NCBI GenBank assembly: GCA_027068435.1 | Contig: JAMOTA010000054.1 | Span: 16,335-80,334 of the forward strand | DNA: 64,000 nucleotides | Direction: 5' to 3' | Source: Sulfurovum sp. | GTDB lineage: Bacteria > Campylobacterota > Campylobacteria > Campylobacterales > Sulfurovaceae | Program-made: the position numbers and the translations under genes | Shown here: positions 42,587 through 52,392 of the stretch, in pieces | Numbering within the stretch: the first letter of the stretch is position 1 | How the letters are laid out: each line of letters opens with the position of its first letter | The notes under the pieces: model-generated | Databases searched by the model: none | Told to the model about the DNA's origin: nothing | What the model saw: the letters and a program-made list of their open reading frames with translations, nothing else

Positions 42587-43657
42587 CTATTTACTACTAT
42601 AATCGGCGATAATATCACCCATTTCAGTACAAGTACAAATCTCTTTTGCATCATAGTCACCTAAGTCACCAGTACGGTAACCCTCTGAGAGTGCTTTTTT
42701 AATGGCATCGTCTATTTTGTCTGCTGCATCATTTTCACCCAATGCATAACGTAACATCATACTTGCACTAGAGATAGTTGCTAATGGGTTAGCGATACCT
42801 TGACCTGCTATGTCTGGTGCTGAACCATGTATAGGTTCAAATAGCCCTACACCTTTACCTGTACTAGCACTTGGTAAGAGTCCAATAGAACCACTCAACA
42901 TAGATGCTGCATCTGAAAGGATATCACCAAAAATATTACCAGTTAAGATAACATCAAACTGTTTAGGTTCACGGATAAGTTGCATAGCAGCGTTATCTAC
43001 ATACATGTGTGAAAGTTCAACTTCTGGGTAATCTACAGCTACCTCTTCTACTATTTCTCTCCAAAATTGACTAACTTCAAGTACATTAGCTTTATCTACA
43101 GAACAGATACGTTTTTCGCGTTTCATAGCAATATCAAAAGCAACAATAGCGATACGTTTTACCTCTTCTCTTGTATATACCATCGTGTTAAATGCCATAT
43201 CTTGGTGAAGCTCTCTTGGCTGACCAAAGTAGATACCACCTGTTAATTCACGTACAACCATAATATCAACACCTTGAATCACCTCTGCTTTAAGACTTGA
43301 AGCATTTACCAATTCATCATACACCATTGCTGGTCTTAGGTTTGCAAATGTTCCCATCTCTTTACGTAAACCAAGAAGTCCAGACTCAGGACGTAAATGT
43401 CTCTCTAAAGTATCCCATTTTGGTCCACCAATAGCACCAAAAAGAATAGCATCACACTTCTTAACACCTTTAATAGTCTCTTCTGGTAAAGGCACACCTG
43501 TTTCATCTATAGCAGCACCACCAAGTAGCATCTCTTCATATTTGAGATTAAATCCTTGTGATACAGAGACTGCATCAAGTACTTTTATCGCTTCATCAAT
43601 AATTTCTGGACCGATACCATCACCTTTGATTACACCAATTTTATAACTTTTACTCAT
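42587..43657 (-). CDS. leuB: 3-isopropylmalate dehydrogenase
   Basis: Leucine pathway enzyme, 356 residues. Typical segments: [45 protein letters not shown], the metal site [11 protein letters not shown] and [18 protein letters not shown]. It follows leuD with 1 bp between, so both are translated from one message. Confidence 0.97.
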   Translation of the reverse strand: MSKSYKIGVIKGDGIGPEIIDEAIKVLDAVSVSQGFNLKYEEMLLGGAAIDETGVPLPEETIKGVKKCDAILFGAIGGPKWDTLERHLRPESGLLGLRKEMGTFANLRPAMVYDELVNASSLKAEVIQGVDIMVVRELTGGIYFGQPRELHQDMAFNTMVYTREEVKRIAIVAFDIAMKREKRICSVDKANVLEVSQFWREIVEEVAVDYPEVELSHMYVDNAAMQLIREPKQFDVILTGNIFGDILSDAASMLSGSIGLLPSASTGKGVGLFEPIHGSAPDIAGQGIANPLATISSASMMLRYALGENDAADKIDDAIKKALSEGYRTGDLGDYDAKEICTCTEMGDIIADYSSK

Positions 43658-43658
43658 A

Positions 43659-44165
43659 TTAAGCCTTTTTTGTTCTTTCTTTTTCTGCTATCTCTTGTTT
43701 AGCAAACGCGATAAGTCCACCTGCATCTACTAACTCTTGCATAAACTCAGGTATAGGTGAGAACTTGTATGTTTTTGATTGGGAGATATTGATCACTTCA
43801 CCTGCAACCATATCGACTCTTACTGTATCACCTTCGTTTATCTCTGCTGACTCTTCTAGCTCAAAGATAGGAAGTCCCATATTAAATGCATTTCTGTAAA
43901 AAATACGTGCAAATGTAGGAGCAATAATAGCTGAAACACCTGCTGCTTTAAGTGCAATAGGTGCATGTTCACGGCTTGAACCACAACCAAAGTTTTCACC
44001 TGCAACGATAATATCACCTGCATTCATTTTACTTACAAACTCAGGGTCTGCATCTTCCATTACATATTTTGCCAACTCTGATGGCTCACTTGTATTAAGA
44101 TATCTTGCTGCGATAATCAAATCTGTATCTATATTATCGCCAAATTTCCAAACTTTACCTTGCAA
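43659..44165 (-). CDS. leuD: 3-isopropylmalate dehydratase small subunit
   Basis: The small subunit of the isopropylmalate isomerase, 168 residues, of the short HacB/LeuD type found in epsilonproteobacteria and archaea. Motifs: [16 protein letters not shown] and [14 protein letters not shown]. It is first in the unit leading to leuB; the large subunit leuC and leuA are outside the window. It is divergent from rpoD, with 138 bp between. Confidence 0.95.
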   Translation of the reverse strand: MQGKVWKFGDNIDTDLIIAARYLNTSEPSELAKYVMEDADPEFVSKMNAGDIIVAGENFGCGSSREHAPIALKAAGVSAIIAPTFARIFYRNAFNMGLPIFELEESAEINEGDTVRVDMVAGEVINISQSKTYKFSPIPEFMQELVDAGGLIAFAKQEIAEKERTKKA

Positions 44166-44270
44166 AATTGTTCCTTTTAATAAGAGCCTAGACCCTAGTA
44201 AATTTTCGCGATTATAGCTAAATAAATAAAAATCTCCTAATTTCTTATCAATATTTCATAAAATTTCGGT

Positions 44271-44276
44271 ATAATC
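44271..44276 (+). promoter_or_regulatory. Probable -10 box of the rpoD promoter
   Basis: TATAAT preceded by CGG lies 27 bp before the rpoD start, with GAAGGA as the ribosome site just upstream of the ATG. No -35 match is seen. Confidence 0.5.
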
Positions 44277-44303
44277 CACCTTAATTATTACTGAAGGATA
44301 CAC

Positions 44304-46139
44304 ATGGCAGTTAAAGACAATTCTAAAAACATTGAAGCACTATTTAAATCTAAGAAAAAAGGTGATGTTGTTACATTTGAAAACATCGCTAAAGAGTTTA
44401 GTAAGTCTCCTACTGTTGCACAAGCTAAAAAGATTTTTAAGCTCTCTACAGATACTAAAACAGAGCTTATTTCTGCTTCTGAGTATGCAAAATATCTTAC
44501 TGCTAAAGAGCTAAAAAGAAGAGATGAAGCAAGAAAAAAACTTGCAGAGAGTGATGATGATGAGTTTGACTTACACAAAGAGAAAGAGCTGCTAGAGTGG
44601 AGTCGTTCAGACTCTCCTGTCAGAATGTACTTACGTGAAATGGGTAAGATTCCTCTTTTAACTAAAGAAGAAGAGGTTGACCTCTCTATGCGTATTGAAG
44701 AGGGTGAAGATATTATTATCGATGCTATCTGTTCTGTTCCTTACCTTATAGGGTATATTTTAAACTACAAAGAGCCTTTACTTAATCGTGAAAGACGTGT
44801 AAAAGAACTCTTTAAAAACTTTGAAGATGAAAAAGTTGACCCAGAGAAAGAAGAGAGTGAAAAAGAGACAGATAAAGCACCTAAAAATGACAAAAGAGTA
44901 AAACTTGTTGTAGAGAGCTTTAAACAACTAGAGAAAGCTAAAAAAGAGTGGATGAAATCACGCGATGAGCTTGAAGAGTTTATGAAAGTAGAGAAAGATC
45001 CTATTAAAATAATTCATGAGCGTCTTAAAATTGCTTATAAAAAAGAGTTACTCAAAGCTGCTCTTCTTAACCTTGGTCCTACATCTAAACTTATTAATGA
45101 GCTTGTAAAAGCTATGGAGACAGCATTAAAAAGTGATGATAGTTTTGATAAAGAGCTTAAACGTTTAGAGTATAAACTGCCACTCTTTAACGATACTCTC
45201 CTAGCAAACCATAAAAAACTTCTTGATGATATTATTAACCTAGATAAAGAAGATATTATAGACATTGTACCAGAGACTACTATGGTAAGTACCTATGTTG
45301 AGATTAAAAAACTTTTTGAAACAAGAGAAGCGAGTAAAGGAAGTTTTGACTTAACAGAAGAGAAACTTCAAGAGATTTTAGGTCAAATCCGTCAAGGTAA
45401 AGCCAAATCTGAAGTAGCAAAAACGCGTATGGCAAAGTCTAACCTTAGACTTGTTGTATCGATTGCTAAACGTTACACTAACCGTGGGTTACCATTCCTT
45501 GACCTTATTCAAGAGGGTAACATTGGTCTAATGAAAGCTGTAGATAAATTTGAGCATGAAAAAGGGTATAAATTTTCTACTTACGCTACATGGTGGATAC
45601 GTCAAGCAATTAGCCGTGCTATTGCAGATCAGGCAAGAACGATTCGTATCCCTATCCACATGATAGAGACGATTAACCGTATCAATAAGATTATTAGAAA
45701 ACACCTTCAAGAAGAGGGAAGAGAACCTGATCTTGATACCATTGCTGAAGAGGTGGGTCTCTCTGTTGACAAGGTTAAAAATGTCATCAAAATTACAAAA
45801 GAGCCTGTCTCTCTTGAGACACCAGTTGGTGATGAAGATGATGGTAGATTTGGTGACTTTATTGAAGACAAAGCAACACTAAGTCCAACTGATGTTGTAC
45901 TAAAAGATGATTTAAATAACCAGATAGATGAAGTACTTGACCAACTTAACGAGAGAGAAAAAGCCGTTATACGTATGCGTTTTGGTCTACTTGAAGATGA
46001 GAGTGATAGAACACTAGAAGAGATAGGAAAAGAGCTCTCTGTAACACGTGAGAGAGTAAGACAGATAGAGTCATCTGCTATCAAGAAACTAAAACACCCT
46101 AAAGTAGGACGTAAACTTAAAAACTATATAGAGGAGTAA
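44304..46139 (+). CDS. rpoD: Primary sigma factor RpoD (sigma-70)
   Basis: A full sigma-70 of 611 residues. An N-terminal region 1.1 is followed by 1.2 ([16 protein letters not shown]), an extended non-conserved insert, and region 2 ([36 protein letters not shown], which melts the -10). Region 3 and region 4 follow ([17 protein letters not shown], which recognises -35). It is the housekeeping factor. A tandem AAGCTT palindrome straddles the end of the gene (46138-46149). Confidence 0.97.
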   Translation: MAVKDNSKNIEALFKSKKKGDVVTFENIAKEFSKSPTVAQAKKIFKLSTDTKTELISASEYAKYLTAKELKRRDEARKKLAESDDDEFDLHKEKELLEWSRSDSPVRMYLREMGKIPLLTKEEEVDLSMRIEEGEDIIIDAICSVPYLIGYILNYKEPLLNRERRVKELFKNFEDEKVDPEKEESEKETDKAPKNDKRVKLVVESFKQLEKAKKEWMKSRDELEEFMKVEKDPIKIIHERLKIAYKKELLKAALLNLGPTSKLINELVKAMETALKSDDSFDKELKRLEYKLPLFNDTLLANHKKLLDDIINLDKEDIIDIVPETTMVSTYVEIKKLFETREASKGSFDLTEEKLQEILGQIRQGKAKSEVAKTRMAKSNLRLVVSIAKRYTNRGLPFLDLIQEGNIGLMKAVDKFEHEKGYKFSTYATWWIRQAISRAIADQARTIRIPIHMIETINRINKIIRKHLQEEGREPDLDTIAEEVGLSVDKVKNVIKITKEPVSLETPVGDEDDGRFGDFIEDKATLSPTDVVLKDDLNNQIDEVLDQLNEREKAVIRMRFGLLEDESDRTLEEIGKELSVTRERVRQIESSAIKKLKHPKVGRKLKNYIEE

Positions 46140-46186
46140 GCTTAAGCTTCTCCCTATGAAAAAACTTCAAGTGCAGATAAAGCCTA

Positions 46187-46636
46187 CTATTTACCTGTAC
46201 TTCCAAAACCACCCATACGTTTTGCTTCTGTAGTGTAAGATGCAGGAAGCAATTCTCCCTCATGCCTTTTCAAAAGAAGTTGCCCTATTTTATCTTGCTT
46301 AGCAATACTAAAAGTTTGATTACCAATAGGGTTATGAACAATCATTTTTATCTCATTTCTATAATCCATGTCTATGATTCCAGGAAGAATAATAAGCCCT
46401 TTCATTCGTAAAGAAGAGCGTGGATGAAGTTCTAAAAAGTGTGCTAACATAAATGCTTCATTCTCTACTTCGTTCATATTTTTAAACCATTTTTCATCTA
46501 TAGCAATACCAAGTCCAACAGCCTTAGTCTGCCCCTCTTCAATGTTCATATCTTCATCTGCATATACATCAAAACCTGCACTATGTGAGGTTGCTCTTAA
46601 TGGTTGTTTAGCAGTAGTACTAAGTGTAATAAACAA
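46187..46636 (-). CDS. dut: dUTP diphosphatase
   Basis: Trimeric dUTPase of 149 residues that removes dUTP and supplies dUMP. All five motifs are visible: AGFDVYA, PRSSL, GIIDMDYRNEI, IGQLLL and GGFGSTGK at the C terminus. It has an insert of about 15 residues (KWFKNMNEVENEAFM) after motif 1 compared with the shortest forms. It is last in the unit running from rpmH. Confidence 0.93.
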   Translation of the reverse strand: MFITLSTTAKQPLRATSHSAGFDVYADEDMNIEEGQTKAVGLGIAIDEKWFKNMNEVENEAFMLAHFLELHPRSSLRMKGLIILPGIIDMDYRNEIKMIVHNPIGNQTFSIAKQDKIGQLLLKRHEGELLPASYTTEAKRMGGFGSTGK

Positions 46637-46645
46637 TATAGACTC

Positions 46646-47281
46646 CTAATCAGTTATTTTTGTTAAATCTTGTTCTAGTACTTGACTACCATGAACACTT
46701 ACTTGTATCGCTATACGTATATTTTTACTCTTGTCATATCCACACTCTGAAGCACATTTAACCGTACCAATAAGATAATAACTTCCTGTTGGTACACCAT
46801 AAAATGCAAACTCTCCATTACTGTTTGATGCTGTAAACTTTAAATAATTAAAGAGTCTAGCATCAGCTTTTTCCATTTTCTGTCCACCTATATAGCTCTC
46901 ACGGTACCACTGTTTAGAGTAACTCGTTAAAGGGTTAAGATAGAGTCTTGTCCCTGAACCTAATACTTTTTCACCATTTAAATCTCTAACATAGATAGTA
47001 CCTTTAATAGTTGCTTTACCAGATGAAGATAAATGACTATACTCAGAGACGGGGAATGGAACACGTTTTTTTCTTACATTATTAGACTCTTCACTAATCA
47101 TCGTCTCAGTCTCAGATAAGTTCTCATCAAGATCTGAAGTATCCACATCATTTACATTAGTCTGTTCAGCCCATGTATTGCTACCTGAGTCTTTAGGCTC
47201 AACCAAAAGTTCTCTCTCTACACATCCTGTAAAAAGCAATATCAAGATAGATGTTGTTATCAATAGTTGTTTTTTAATCAT
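46646..47281 (-). CDS. Lipoprotein with carboxypeptidase-regulatory-like domain
   Basis: The lipobox FTGC puts the lipidated Cys at residue 20. A low-complexity acidic stretch follows, then a beta-sandwich of the carboxypeptidase-regulatory type (about 90-205: GKATIKGTIYVRDL, SNGEFAFYGVPTGSYYLIG). No enzyme motif is seen. It lies between mnmE and dut on the same strand but looks unrelated to both. Function unknown; a surface or periplasmic structural lipoprotein is likely. Confidence 0.72.
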   Translation of the reverse strand: MIKKQLLITTSILILLFTGCVERELLVEPKDSGSNTWAEQTNVNDVDTSDLDENLSETETMISEESNNVRKKRVPFPVSEYSHLSSSGKATIKGTIYVRDLNGEKVLGSGTRLYLNPLTSYSKQWYRESYIGGQKMEKADARLFNYLKFTASNSNGEFAFYGVPTGSYYLIGTVKCASECGYDKSKNIRIAIQVSVHGSQVLEQDLTKITD

Positions 47282-47355
47282 AAATTTTATAGCCTTTTTT
47301 AATAATTTAAATCATACTGTATTAACTTTAGAAAAGTAAATACGCTTCTAAACCT

Positions 47356-48696
47356 TTATTTTCCTAAGCAAAACTCGCCGAACATTTTATCTAATATCTC
47401 TTCACTGTCGTACGGTTTAGAGATAGAAGAGATAGCCTTAACTGCCTCTTGAAGATGGTAAGAGAAGAATTCTAATTCACCGTTAAGTAGTGGTATTTTA
47501 GCCTCTAAAATAGCTTCTCTACTCTTTTTAACTGCTTCTATCTGACGTGTTGAGATAAGCATAAGTTCATCTCCTTCACCAATAGAGTTAAAAAAAGACT
47601 CCAACGCATTAGTAAGTTTTGTAAAGCTCATTTTTGCACTTACCTCTAACGGATGATACATAGCAATTTTATTACGTTCAAAAGAGCTTTTCAAATCTAC
47701 TTTATTGAGTGCAACAATAATATGCTTATCTTCCAATTTGGATATAAGTGAAAGTATCTTCTCATCTTCACTATCAAAAATCCTTGAGTCATCAAAAAGA
47801 GCGATAACCACATCAGCATCTTCTATGGAGCTTAACGTTCTCTCTATACCTATTTTTTCTATAGTATCGTTAGAATCTCGTATGCCAGCAGTATCTACAA
47901 GTCTAATAATGTGTGAGCCTATACGTACCTGCTCTTCAATGGTATCTCTTGTTGTTCCTGCTATGTCACTTACGATAGCTCTATCATAAGAGAGTAAAGC
48001 ATTTAAAAGAGAACTTTTACCTACATTTGGTTTGCCAATAATAGCAACTCTAAAACCTTCAATAAGTCCTCTCCTACGATAACTAGCATCTACAATCTGT
48101 TCTATTTTAGTAGTAAGACCATCAAGCTGTGTAACTATACTTTGCATAATGTCATCAGGAATATCCTCTTCAGCATAGTCTATCATCACTTCAGAATATG
48201 CTAAAGATTTCAATAGTCCATCCCTGCTCTCATCTACAAAAACCTTTAACTCACCCTTCATCTGCTTTGCTAAAATCTTCGCAGCATCTACAGATTTGGC
48301 TTCTATCAATTTAGAGATGGCTTCTGCTTCTGTAAGGTCTATTTTACCATTAAGAAAAGCCCTTTTAGAGAATTCTCCAGGTTCTGCAAGTCGCACTCCA
48401 TACTCAACTATAGTGTCAAGTATCTCTTGAGCTACTATCATACCACCATGACACTGGAACTCTACTATCTCTTCTCCAGTAAAACTGTTAGGAGCAGAGA
48501 AATAAATCATAATAGCTTGATCTATAAGTGAATTATCTTTTCGGTAAAGAGAGGTAAGGTGTGCATAGCGAGTAGTAATAATTTTTAACCTAGATATTTT
48601 ATAAGCAATATCTAATGCCATCTCTCCACTTACTCTAATAATAGAGATAGAAGAGACACCATGTGCTGTAGCTATAGCAGCGATAGAATTATTCAT
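47356..48696 (-). CDS. mnmE: tRNA uridine-5-carboxymethylaminomethyl(34) synthesis GTPase MnmE
   Basis: With MnmG it modifies wobble uridines. The N-terminal folate-binding domain (IAAIATAHGVSSISIIRVSG, FQCHGG) is followed by a helical domain with an inserted G domain (GKPNVGKSSLLN from about 222, DIAGTTRDT, DTAGIRD, NKVD). The terminal FCLGK carries the catalytic Cys. 446 residues, standard. It lies 4 bp after khpB in the conserved rpmH block. Confidence 0.96.
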   Translation of the reverse strand: MNNSIAAIATAHGVSSISIIRVSGEMALDIAYKISRLKIITTRYAHLTSLYRKDNSLIDQAIMIYFSAPNSFTGEEIVEFQCHGGMIVAQEILDTIVEYGVRLAEPGEFSKRAFLNGKIDLTEAEAISKLIEAKSVDAAKILAKQMKGELKVFVDESRDGLLKSLAYSEVMIDYAEEDIPDDIMQSIVTQLDGLTTKIEQIVDASYRRRGLIEGFRVAIIGKPNVGKSSLLNALLSYDRAIVSDIAGTTRDTIEEQVRIGSHIIRLVDTAGIRDSNDTIEKIGIERTLSSIEDADVVIALFDDSRIFDSEDEKILSLISKLEDKHIIVALNKVDLKSSFERNKIAMYHPLEVSAKMSFTKLTNALESFFNSIGEGDELMLISTRQIEAVKKSREAILEAKIPLLNGELEFFSYHLQEAVKAISSISKPYDSEEILDKMFGEFCLGK

Positions 48697-48700
48697 TTAG

Positions 48701-49606
48701 CTATTTGACTTTATTATTAAATTCATTAATTACAACAAATTTTTTACCATCTCTGCCTGTTTTTACAGCAACGTATTTATTTGGAAATCTCTCACGCAGT
48801 TGTTCCAAGGCAATCTGTACTAAGATACCGTCAAGTGTGCGTGTTTTTCCTCTACCATTTTTTTCTACATTTTCAATAACTGGTTTAATATAGTTACTTA
48901 TCATCTCTTGTTGCGATGTAAGAAACTCTGCAATTTCTAACTTAATAAAAAGTTCATATTTTGTATGTAACCAGTTAAAAAGCATGTAAGAAAGAGCATT
49001 ATAACGATACCCCTCTTTCCCAATAAGAAGTGCTGCATCTTCACCATCTATAAATATAAGTGCTGTATTATCTCTTACATCAACTTCAACAACATCTATA
49101 TCGAAGCATGAATAAGAGAGAAGTTCTTTTAATTGATTTTCTATTAACATTGCTAACTCATCATAGATAACTTCTTCTTCAACTATCTCTTCAGCAGTTT
49201 CTATATCTTCTACAAGTTCTTCTTTATGTTCAAAAAAGCTATCTAGTACTGCATCTTTCTCTTTTGGAGTTTCTGCTTTTTTTACTTCTTGAATTTTTTT
49301 TATCTCTTTGTTACTCTTTAGAATTACTTTTTCAACAACTAAAGGTTCTTCTTTCACTGTCTCTAGTACTTCCATAGCTAAACTCTCTTCTTTACTTATA
49401 AGTGTTTTAGCTTTTTTTACTGTAATTTTTTCTTTTTTATCTATTTTGCATGTTGCAACGATAATAGCCTTTTTTTTCATAAAACCTAAAATTCCACTAG
49501 AAGGATATTGTATCACTTCATATTTTAAATTAGTAATCGAACATTCTAAGAGTGTTGCAGCTTTTACATATGCCTCTTCAAGTGTAGATGCTTCAACTTT
49601 TTTCAT
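48701..49606 (-). CDS. khpB: KhpB/Jag RNA-binding protein
   Basis: An N-terminal Jag_N domain (ASTLEEAYVKAATLLE, PSSGILGFMKKKA) is followed by an acidic-basic linker. A KH domain has the GxxG-type loop IGKEGYRYNALSYM (about 200). The R3H-like end region is KNGRGKTRTLDG...LRERFPNKYVAVKTGRDGKKFVV. Members bind RNA, often with KhpA, and affect cell shape and wall growth. It lies between yidC and mnmE, its usual place. Confidence 0.9.
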   Translation of the reverse strand: MKKVEASTLEEAYVKAATLLECSITNLKYEVIQYPSSGILGFMKKKAIIVATCKIDKKEKITVKKAKTLISKEESLAMEVLETVKEEPLVVEKVILKSNKEIKKIQEVKKAETPKEKDAVLDSFFEHKEELVEDIETAEEIVEEEVIYDELAMLIENQLKELLSYSCFDIDVVEVDVRDNTALIFIDGEDAALLIGKEGYRYNALSYMLFNWLHTKYELFIKLEIAEFLTSQQEMISNYIKPVIENVEKNGRGKTRTLDGILVQIALEQLRERFPNKYVAVKTGRDGKKFVVINEFNNKVK

Positions 49607-49617
49607 AGTAAATTCCT

Positions 49618-51225
49618 TTATTTGTTCTGTTTTGCAATTGCAGCTGTTGCTTTATGTTTTTTATAAGCATTATTGATAACATATTGTTGACCAATTGTAA
49701 AGAGGTTATTCACAACCCAGTAAAGAACCAACCCAGATGGAAAAGGCATAATAATAAACATAATTGCCATAATTACAGGAAACCATTGAAATATTTTCTC
49801 TTGTAGTGGATCTGTAAAGTTATTGGGTGTAATTTTTTGTTGAAACCACATAGAAGCACCCATCAATATTGGTAAAATATAATATGGGTCAGCAGTTGCT
49901 AGGTTATCAATCCACATAGGTATCCATGACGCACCTTGTAACTCATCTGCATTTAACAATACTCTATAAAGTGCAAAGAAAACAGGGATTTGTAGTAACA
50001 TAGGAAGACAACCACCCATAGGGTTTGCTCCATGCTTCTTATACATCTCCATCATCTGTGCATTCATCTTAGCTGGGTCACCTTTATGTTTCTCTTTTAG
50101 CTCTTTTATCTTAGGAGCTAAGTCTTTAAGCTTCTGCATAGACATCATCCCCTTATATGAGAGAGGAAATAAAATTAATTTAACAAGAAGAGTAAAGAGA
50201 ATAATCGCCCAACCCCAATTTCCTATAATATTTTGTAACCATAAAAGTATTTTATAAAAAGGTTTAGAGAGAAAAGTAAACCAACCAAACTCAATAGCAT
50301 CAGTAAGTTCAGGATTAATAGACTTTAAAATCTCATATTCTTTTGGACCAATGTATCCACCTAAATTTAATGATTCTCTACCTTCAATAAAGATAAGAGG
50401 ATCACCCTCACCCTCTTTTAAAATAGAAACATTCATACCTTTGTTAAAGTCATAAAGCATTGAAGCTACATATCTGTCAAAAGCAGATGCAAGTTTTGCA
50501 TTTTTAACTACTTCATTACCCTCTGCATTACCATCTTCTATACTTAATATAATATCGTCAGGACCTTTTACTAAAGCACCTCTAACAAGCATATACATAG
50601 ATTCATCTGCCATTGGTCTATGCCCTGGAGTAATAAAGTAATCTGCTTTATTAGAAGTAGTAACTTCTACATTATAAGCACCATTTGGTTGAATAGTAAT
50701 TTTCTTTGTTACCACTAGAGATGAAAGTTTCTGTGTTAATATTATGGTTTTAGCAGAAGATGATACATTTACACTCTTTTTTCCACTGTAAGTATAGGGT
50801 GTTTTAAATGCTTCTGCATTCAGTTTTACATCTGAAAATCTAAGCTCTAAAGGTTTTACTTTATTAGCTCCTAGTATTTGAAGATTATTTCCTTCTGCAT
50901 TTTTATACTTATCTTCTAAAAGTTCAAACTGTGAAATACGTCCTAGCTCATCTATGCCCATTTTAAAAGTATTAGAAGTTATAGTTGCTAATAAGTTTGT
51001 ACTAGTCGTTACAGGTGCATCAGCAGTTGCTTGTTGTATGTTTATAGGAGTTGATGTACTACTAACTACAGGTGTTTGTTGTAATTGAGTTTGTGTTGAT
51101 GTACTTGTTTGTGTTTGAGAAGTATCTGTTTGTTGTTGGGGAAATAAATAACCAAAACCTATAAATACAAAGAATGAGAGCACGAGTGCGAGAATAAGTC
51201 GTCTGTTTAAATCTTGTTGTTCCAA
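49618..51225 (-). CDS. yidC: Membrane protein insertase YidC
   Basis: Inserts and folds inner-membrane proteins, alone or with Sec. An N-terminal signal-anchor helix (about 10-27), a Thr/Gln-rich linker, a periplasmic beta domain, and five C-terminal helices are visible. The conserved hydrophilic-groove region begins with FPLSYKGMMSMQKLKDLAPK. Other marks are GCLPMLLQIPVFFALYRVL and YWVVNNLFTIGQQ. 535 residues, as in Gram-negatives. YidD, usually just upstream, is absent here. Confidence 0.96.
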   Translation of the reverse strand: MEQQDLNRRLILALVLSFFVFIGFGYLFPQQQTDTSQTQTSTSTQTQLQQTPVVSSTSTPINIQQATADAPVTTSTNLLATITSNTFKMGIDELGRISQFELLEDKYKNAEGNNLQILGANKVKPLELRFSDVKLNAEAFKTPYTYSGKKSVNVSSSAKTIILTQKLSSLVVTKKITIQPNGAYNVEVTTSNKADYFITPGHRPMADESMYMLVRGALVKGPDDIILSIEDGNAEGNEVVKNAKLASAFDRYVASMLYDFNKGMNVSILKEGEGDPLIFIEGRESLNLGGYIGPKEYEILKSINPELTDAIEFGWFTFLSKPFYKILLWLQNIIGNWGWAIILFTLLVKLILFPLSYKGMMSMQKLKDLAPKIKELKEKHKGDPAKMNAQMMEMYKKHGANPMGGCLPMLLQIPVFFALYRVLLNADELQGASWIPMWIDNLATADPYYILPILMGASMWFQQKITPNNFTDPLQEKIFQWFPVIMAIMFIIMPFPSGLVLYWVVNNLFTIGQQYVINNAYKKHKATAAIAKQNK

Positions 51226-51325
51226 AATTATACCTTTTTTCTATATCAATTTAAAATAATATTTTGCTGATAGTATAGTCTTAAATGTGTTAAAATGTGC
51301 TAATAAATGCGTGGAAATAAGAAAT

Positions 51326-51682
51326 TTATGTTATTGAGGTACACTTTTTTAGTGTATGTAGATATGTTTTACTAATCTCTTTAAAATCTTTAGTTAATAA
51401 AGCTGGTTTTGCAACCAAAACATAAGATCCTTCAGATAAAAGGTTGATATTTTCAATGAAGTGTGCTCGAAGTAAACGCTTGGCTCTGTTACGATAGACA
51501 GCATTACCAACTTTTTTACTAGCCACAAAACCTACGTTATATCCTTTGTGCTTCTTATAAAAAAGCACAAAAAATGGATTGTGACAAGTTTTAGTAGAGC
51601 TTTTATAAACTCTATTAAACTCTCTGGTAGTTTTTATTCTAGTAAAGTGTTTTATAAAACTGATGGTATTTACTCTCTCAAT
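51326..51682 (-). CDS. rnpA: Ribonuclease P protein component, non-canonical or uncertain start
   Basis: RnpA helps the RNase P RNA mature tRNA 5' ends. The RNR signature is seen in KKVGNAVYRNRAKRLLRAHF, and upstream the usual FTRIKTTREFNRVYKSS segment is encoded in frame. The only canonical start in the open frame is a GTG at 51568, which would delete ~30 conserved residues including that segment. Upstream only ATT (51682), ATC (51664), ATA (51655) or a CTG inside rpmH (51724) are available. The coordinates here take the ATT, which gives 118 residues; the ATA would give 109, closest to the family norm. The end is firm, the start is not. Confidence 0.78.
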   Translation of the reverse strand: MERVNTISFIKHFTRIKTTREFNRVYKSSTKTCHNPFFVLFYKKHKGYNVGFVASKKVGNAVYRNRAKRLLRAHFIENINLLSEGSYVLVAKPALLTKDFKEISKTYLHTLKKCTSIT

Positions 51683-51683
51683 C

Positions 51684-51818
51684 TTATACTGATAATCTCT
51701 TTCTACCTTTAGCTCTTCTTGCAGAAATTACTTTTCTTCCGTTTTTAGTTTTCATTCTTGTTCTAAAACCGTGTGTTCTTTTTCTTGGTGTGTTATGGGG
51801 TTGAAACGTTCTTTTCAT
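51684..51818 (-). CDS. rpmH: 50S ribosomal protein L34
   Basis: A 44-residue, highly basic protein that opens [18 protein letters not shown] and continues [20 protein letters not shown], the full L34 sequence pattern. AGGAT lies just before the ATG. It begins the rpmH-rnpA-yidC-khpB-mnmE block typical of the region near oriC; no dnaA is seen in the 195 bp upstream. The stop codon lies just before the possible rnpA ATT start. Confidence 0.96.
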   Translation of the reverse strand: MKRTFQPHNTPRKRTHGFRTRMKTKNGRKVISARRAKGRKRLSV

Positions 51819-52013
51819 TTTGGATAATCCTTAATCTATTTTAGTTGCATTTATGCATACTATTGTTTGGTCGTGATTTTACACAAATATGACTTAAAGC
51901 ATACTAATTTAAAGTTTTAAAAGTAATTTCTAGCTTTCTTATTTGAATATCTTGTAAAATATAGTCAAATATAAATTAGACAGCTCTCTTAAATATCTAT
52001 CTTTAAATGGTAG

Positions 52014-52364
52014 TTACCCTAAAAGCTCTATTATGTTTTCAATAGGACGACCTATTACTGCTTTACCATCTTTTATCACTATAGGTCTCTCTATAAGCTT
52101 TGGATTTGCTACCATAGCTTCTATAAGTTTCTCATCATCATCTAATGCGTTAAGATTTAACTCTTTGTAAATCTCTTCTTTTGTTCTCATAAGTTCTCTT
52201 GCAGATATACCTAGCTGAGAAAGTACTATTTTAAGTTCCTCTTTTGTAGGAGGTGTATCAAGGTACTTAATCACTTCTGCTTCTATGCCTTTCTCTTCTA
52301 AGAGAGCTGCTGCATTTCTTGATTTTGAACATCTTGGATTGTGCCATAATGTAATATTACTCAT
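52014..52364 (-). CDS. arsC: Arsenate reductase, glutaredoxin type (ArsC)
   Basis: A 116-residue thioredoxin-like protein. The catalytic cysteine is in HNPRCSKSRNA (Cys12), and the C-terminal active-site arginine is in RPIVIKDGKAVIGRP. It reduces arsenate with glutathione/glutaredoxin; close relatives YffB and Spx differ in these motifs. No arsR or arsB lies nearby, and it sits 28 bp after ribBA on the same strand, so it may be a housekeeping-context copy. Confidence 0.88.
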   Translation of the reverse strand: MSNITLWHNPRCSKSRNAAALLEEKGIEAEVIKYLDTPPTKEELKIVLSQLGISARELMRTKEEIYKELNLNALDDDEKLIEAMVANPKLIERPIVIKDGKAVIGRPIENIIELLG

Positions 52365-52392
52365 AATTTTCCTTCATTATATTTATAGTATC

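Noticed and set aside
46133-46153. GGAG...AAGCTTAAGCTT...CTCC palindromic stretch at the end of rpoD as a terminator
   Set aside because: The stem needs a bulge, overlaps the stop codon and has no T run; may be chance.
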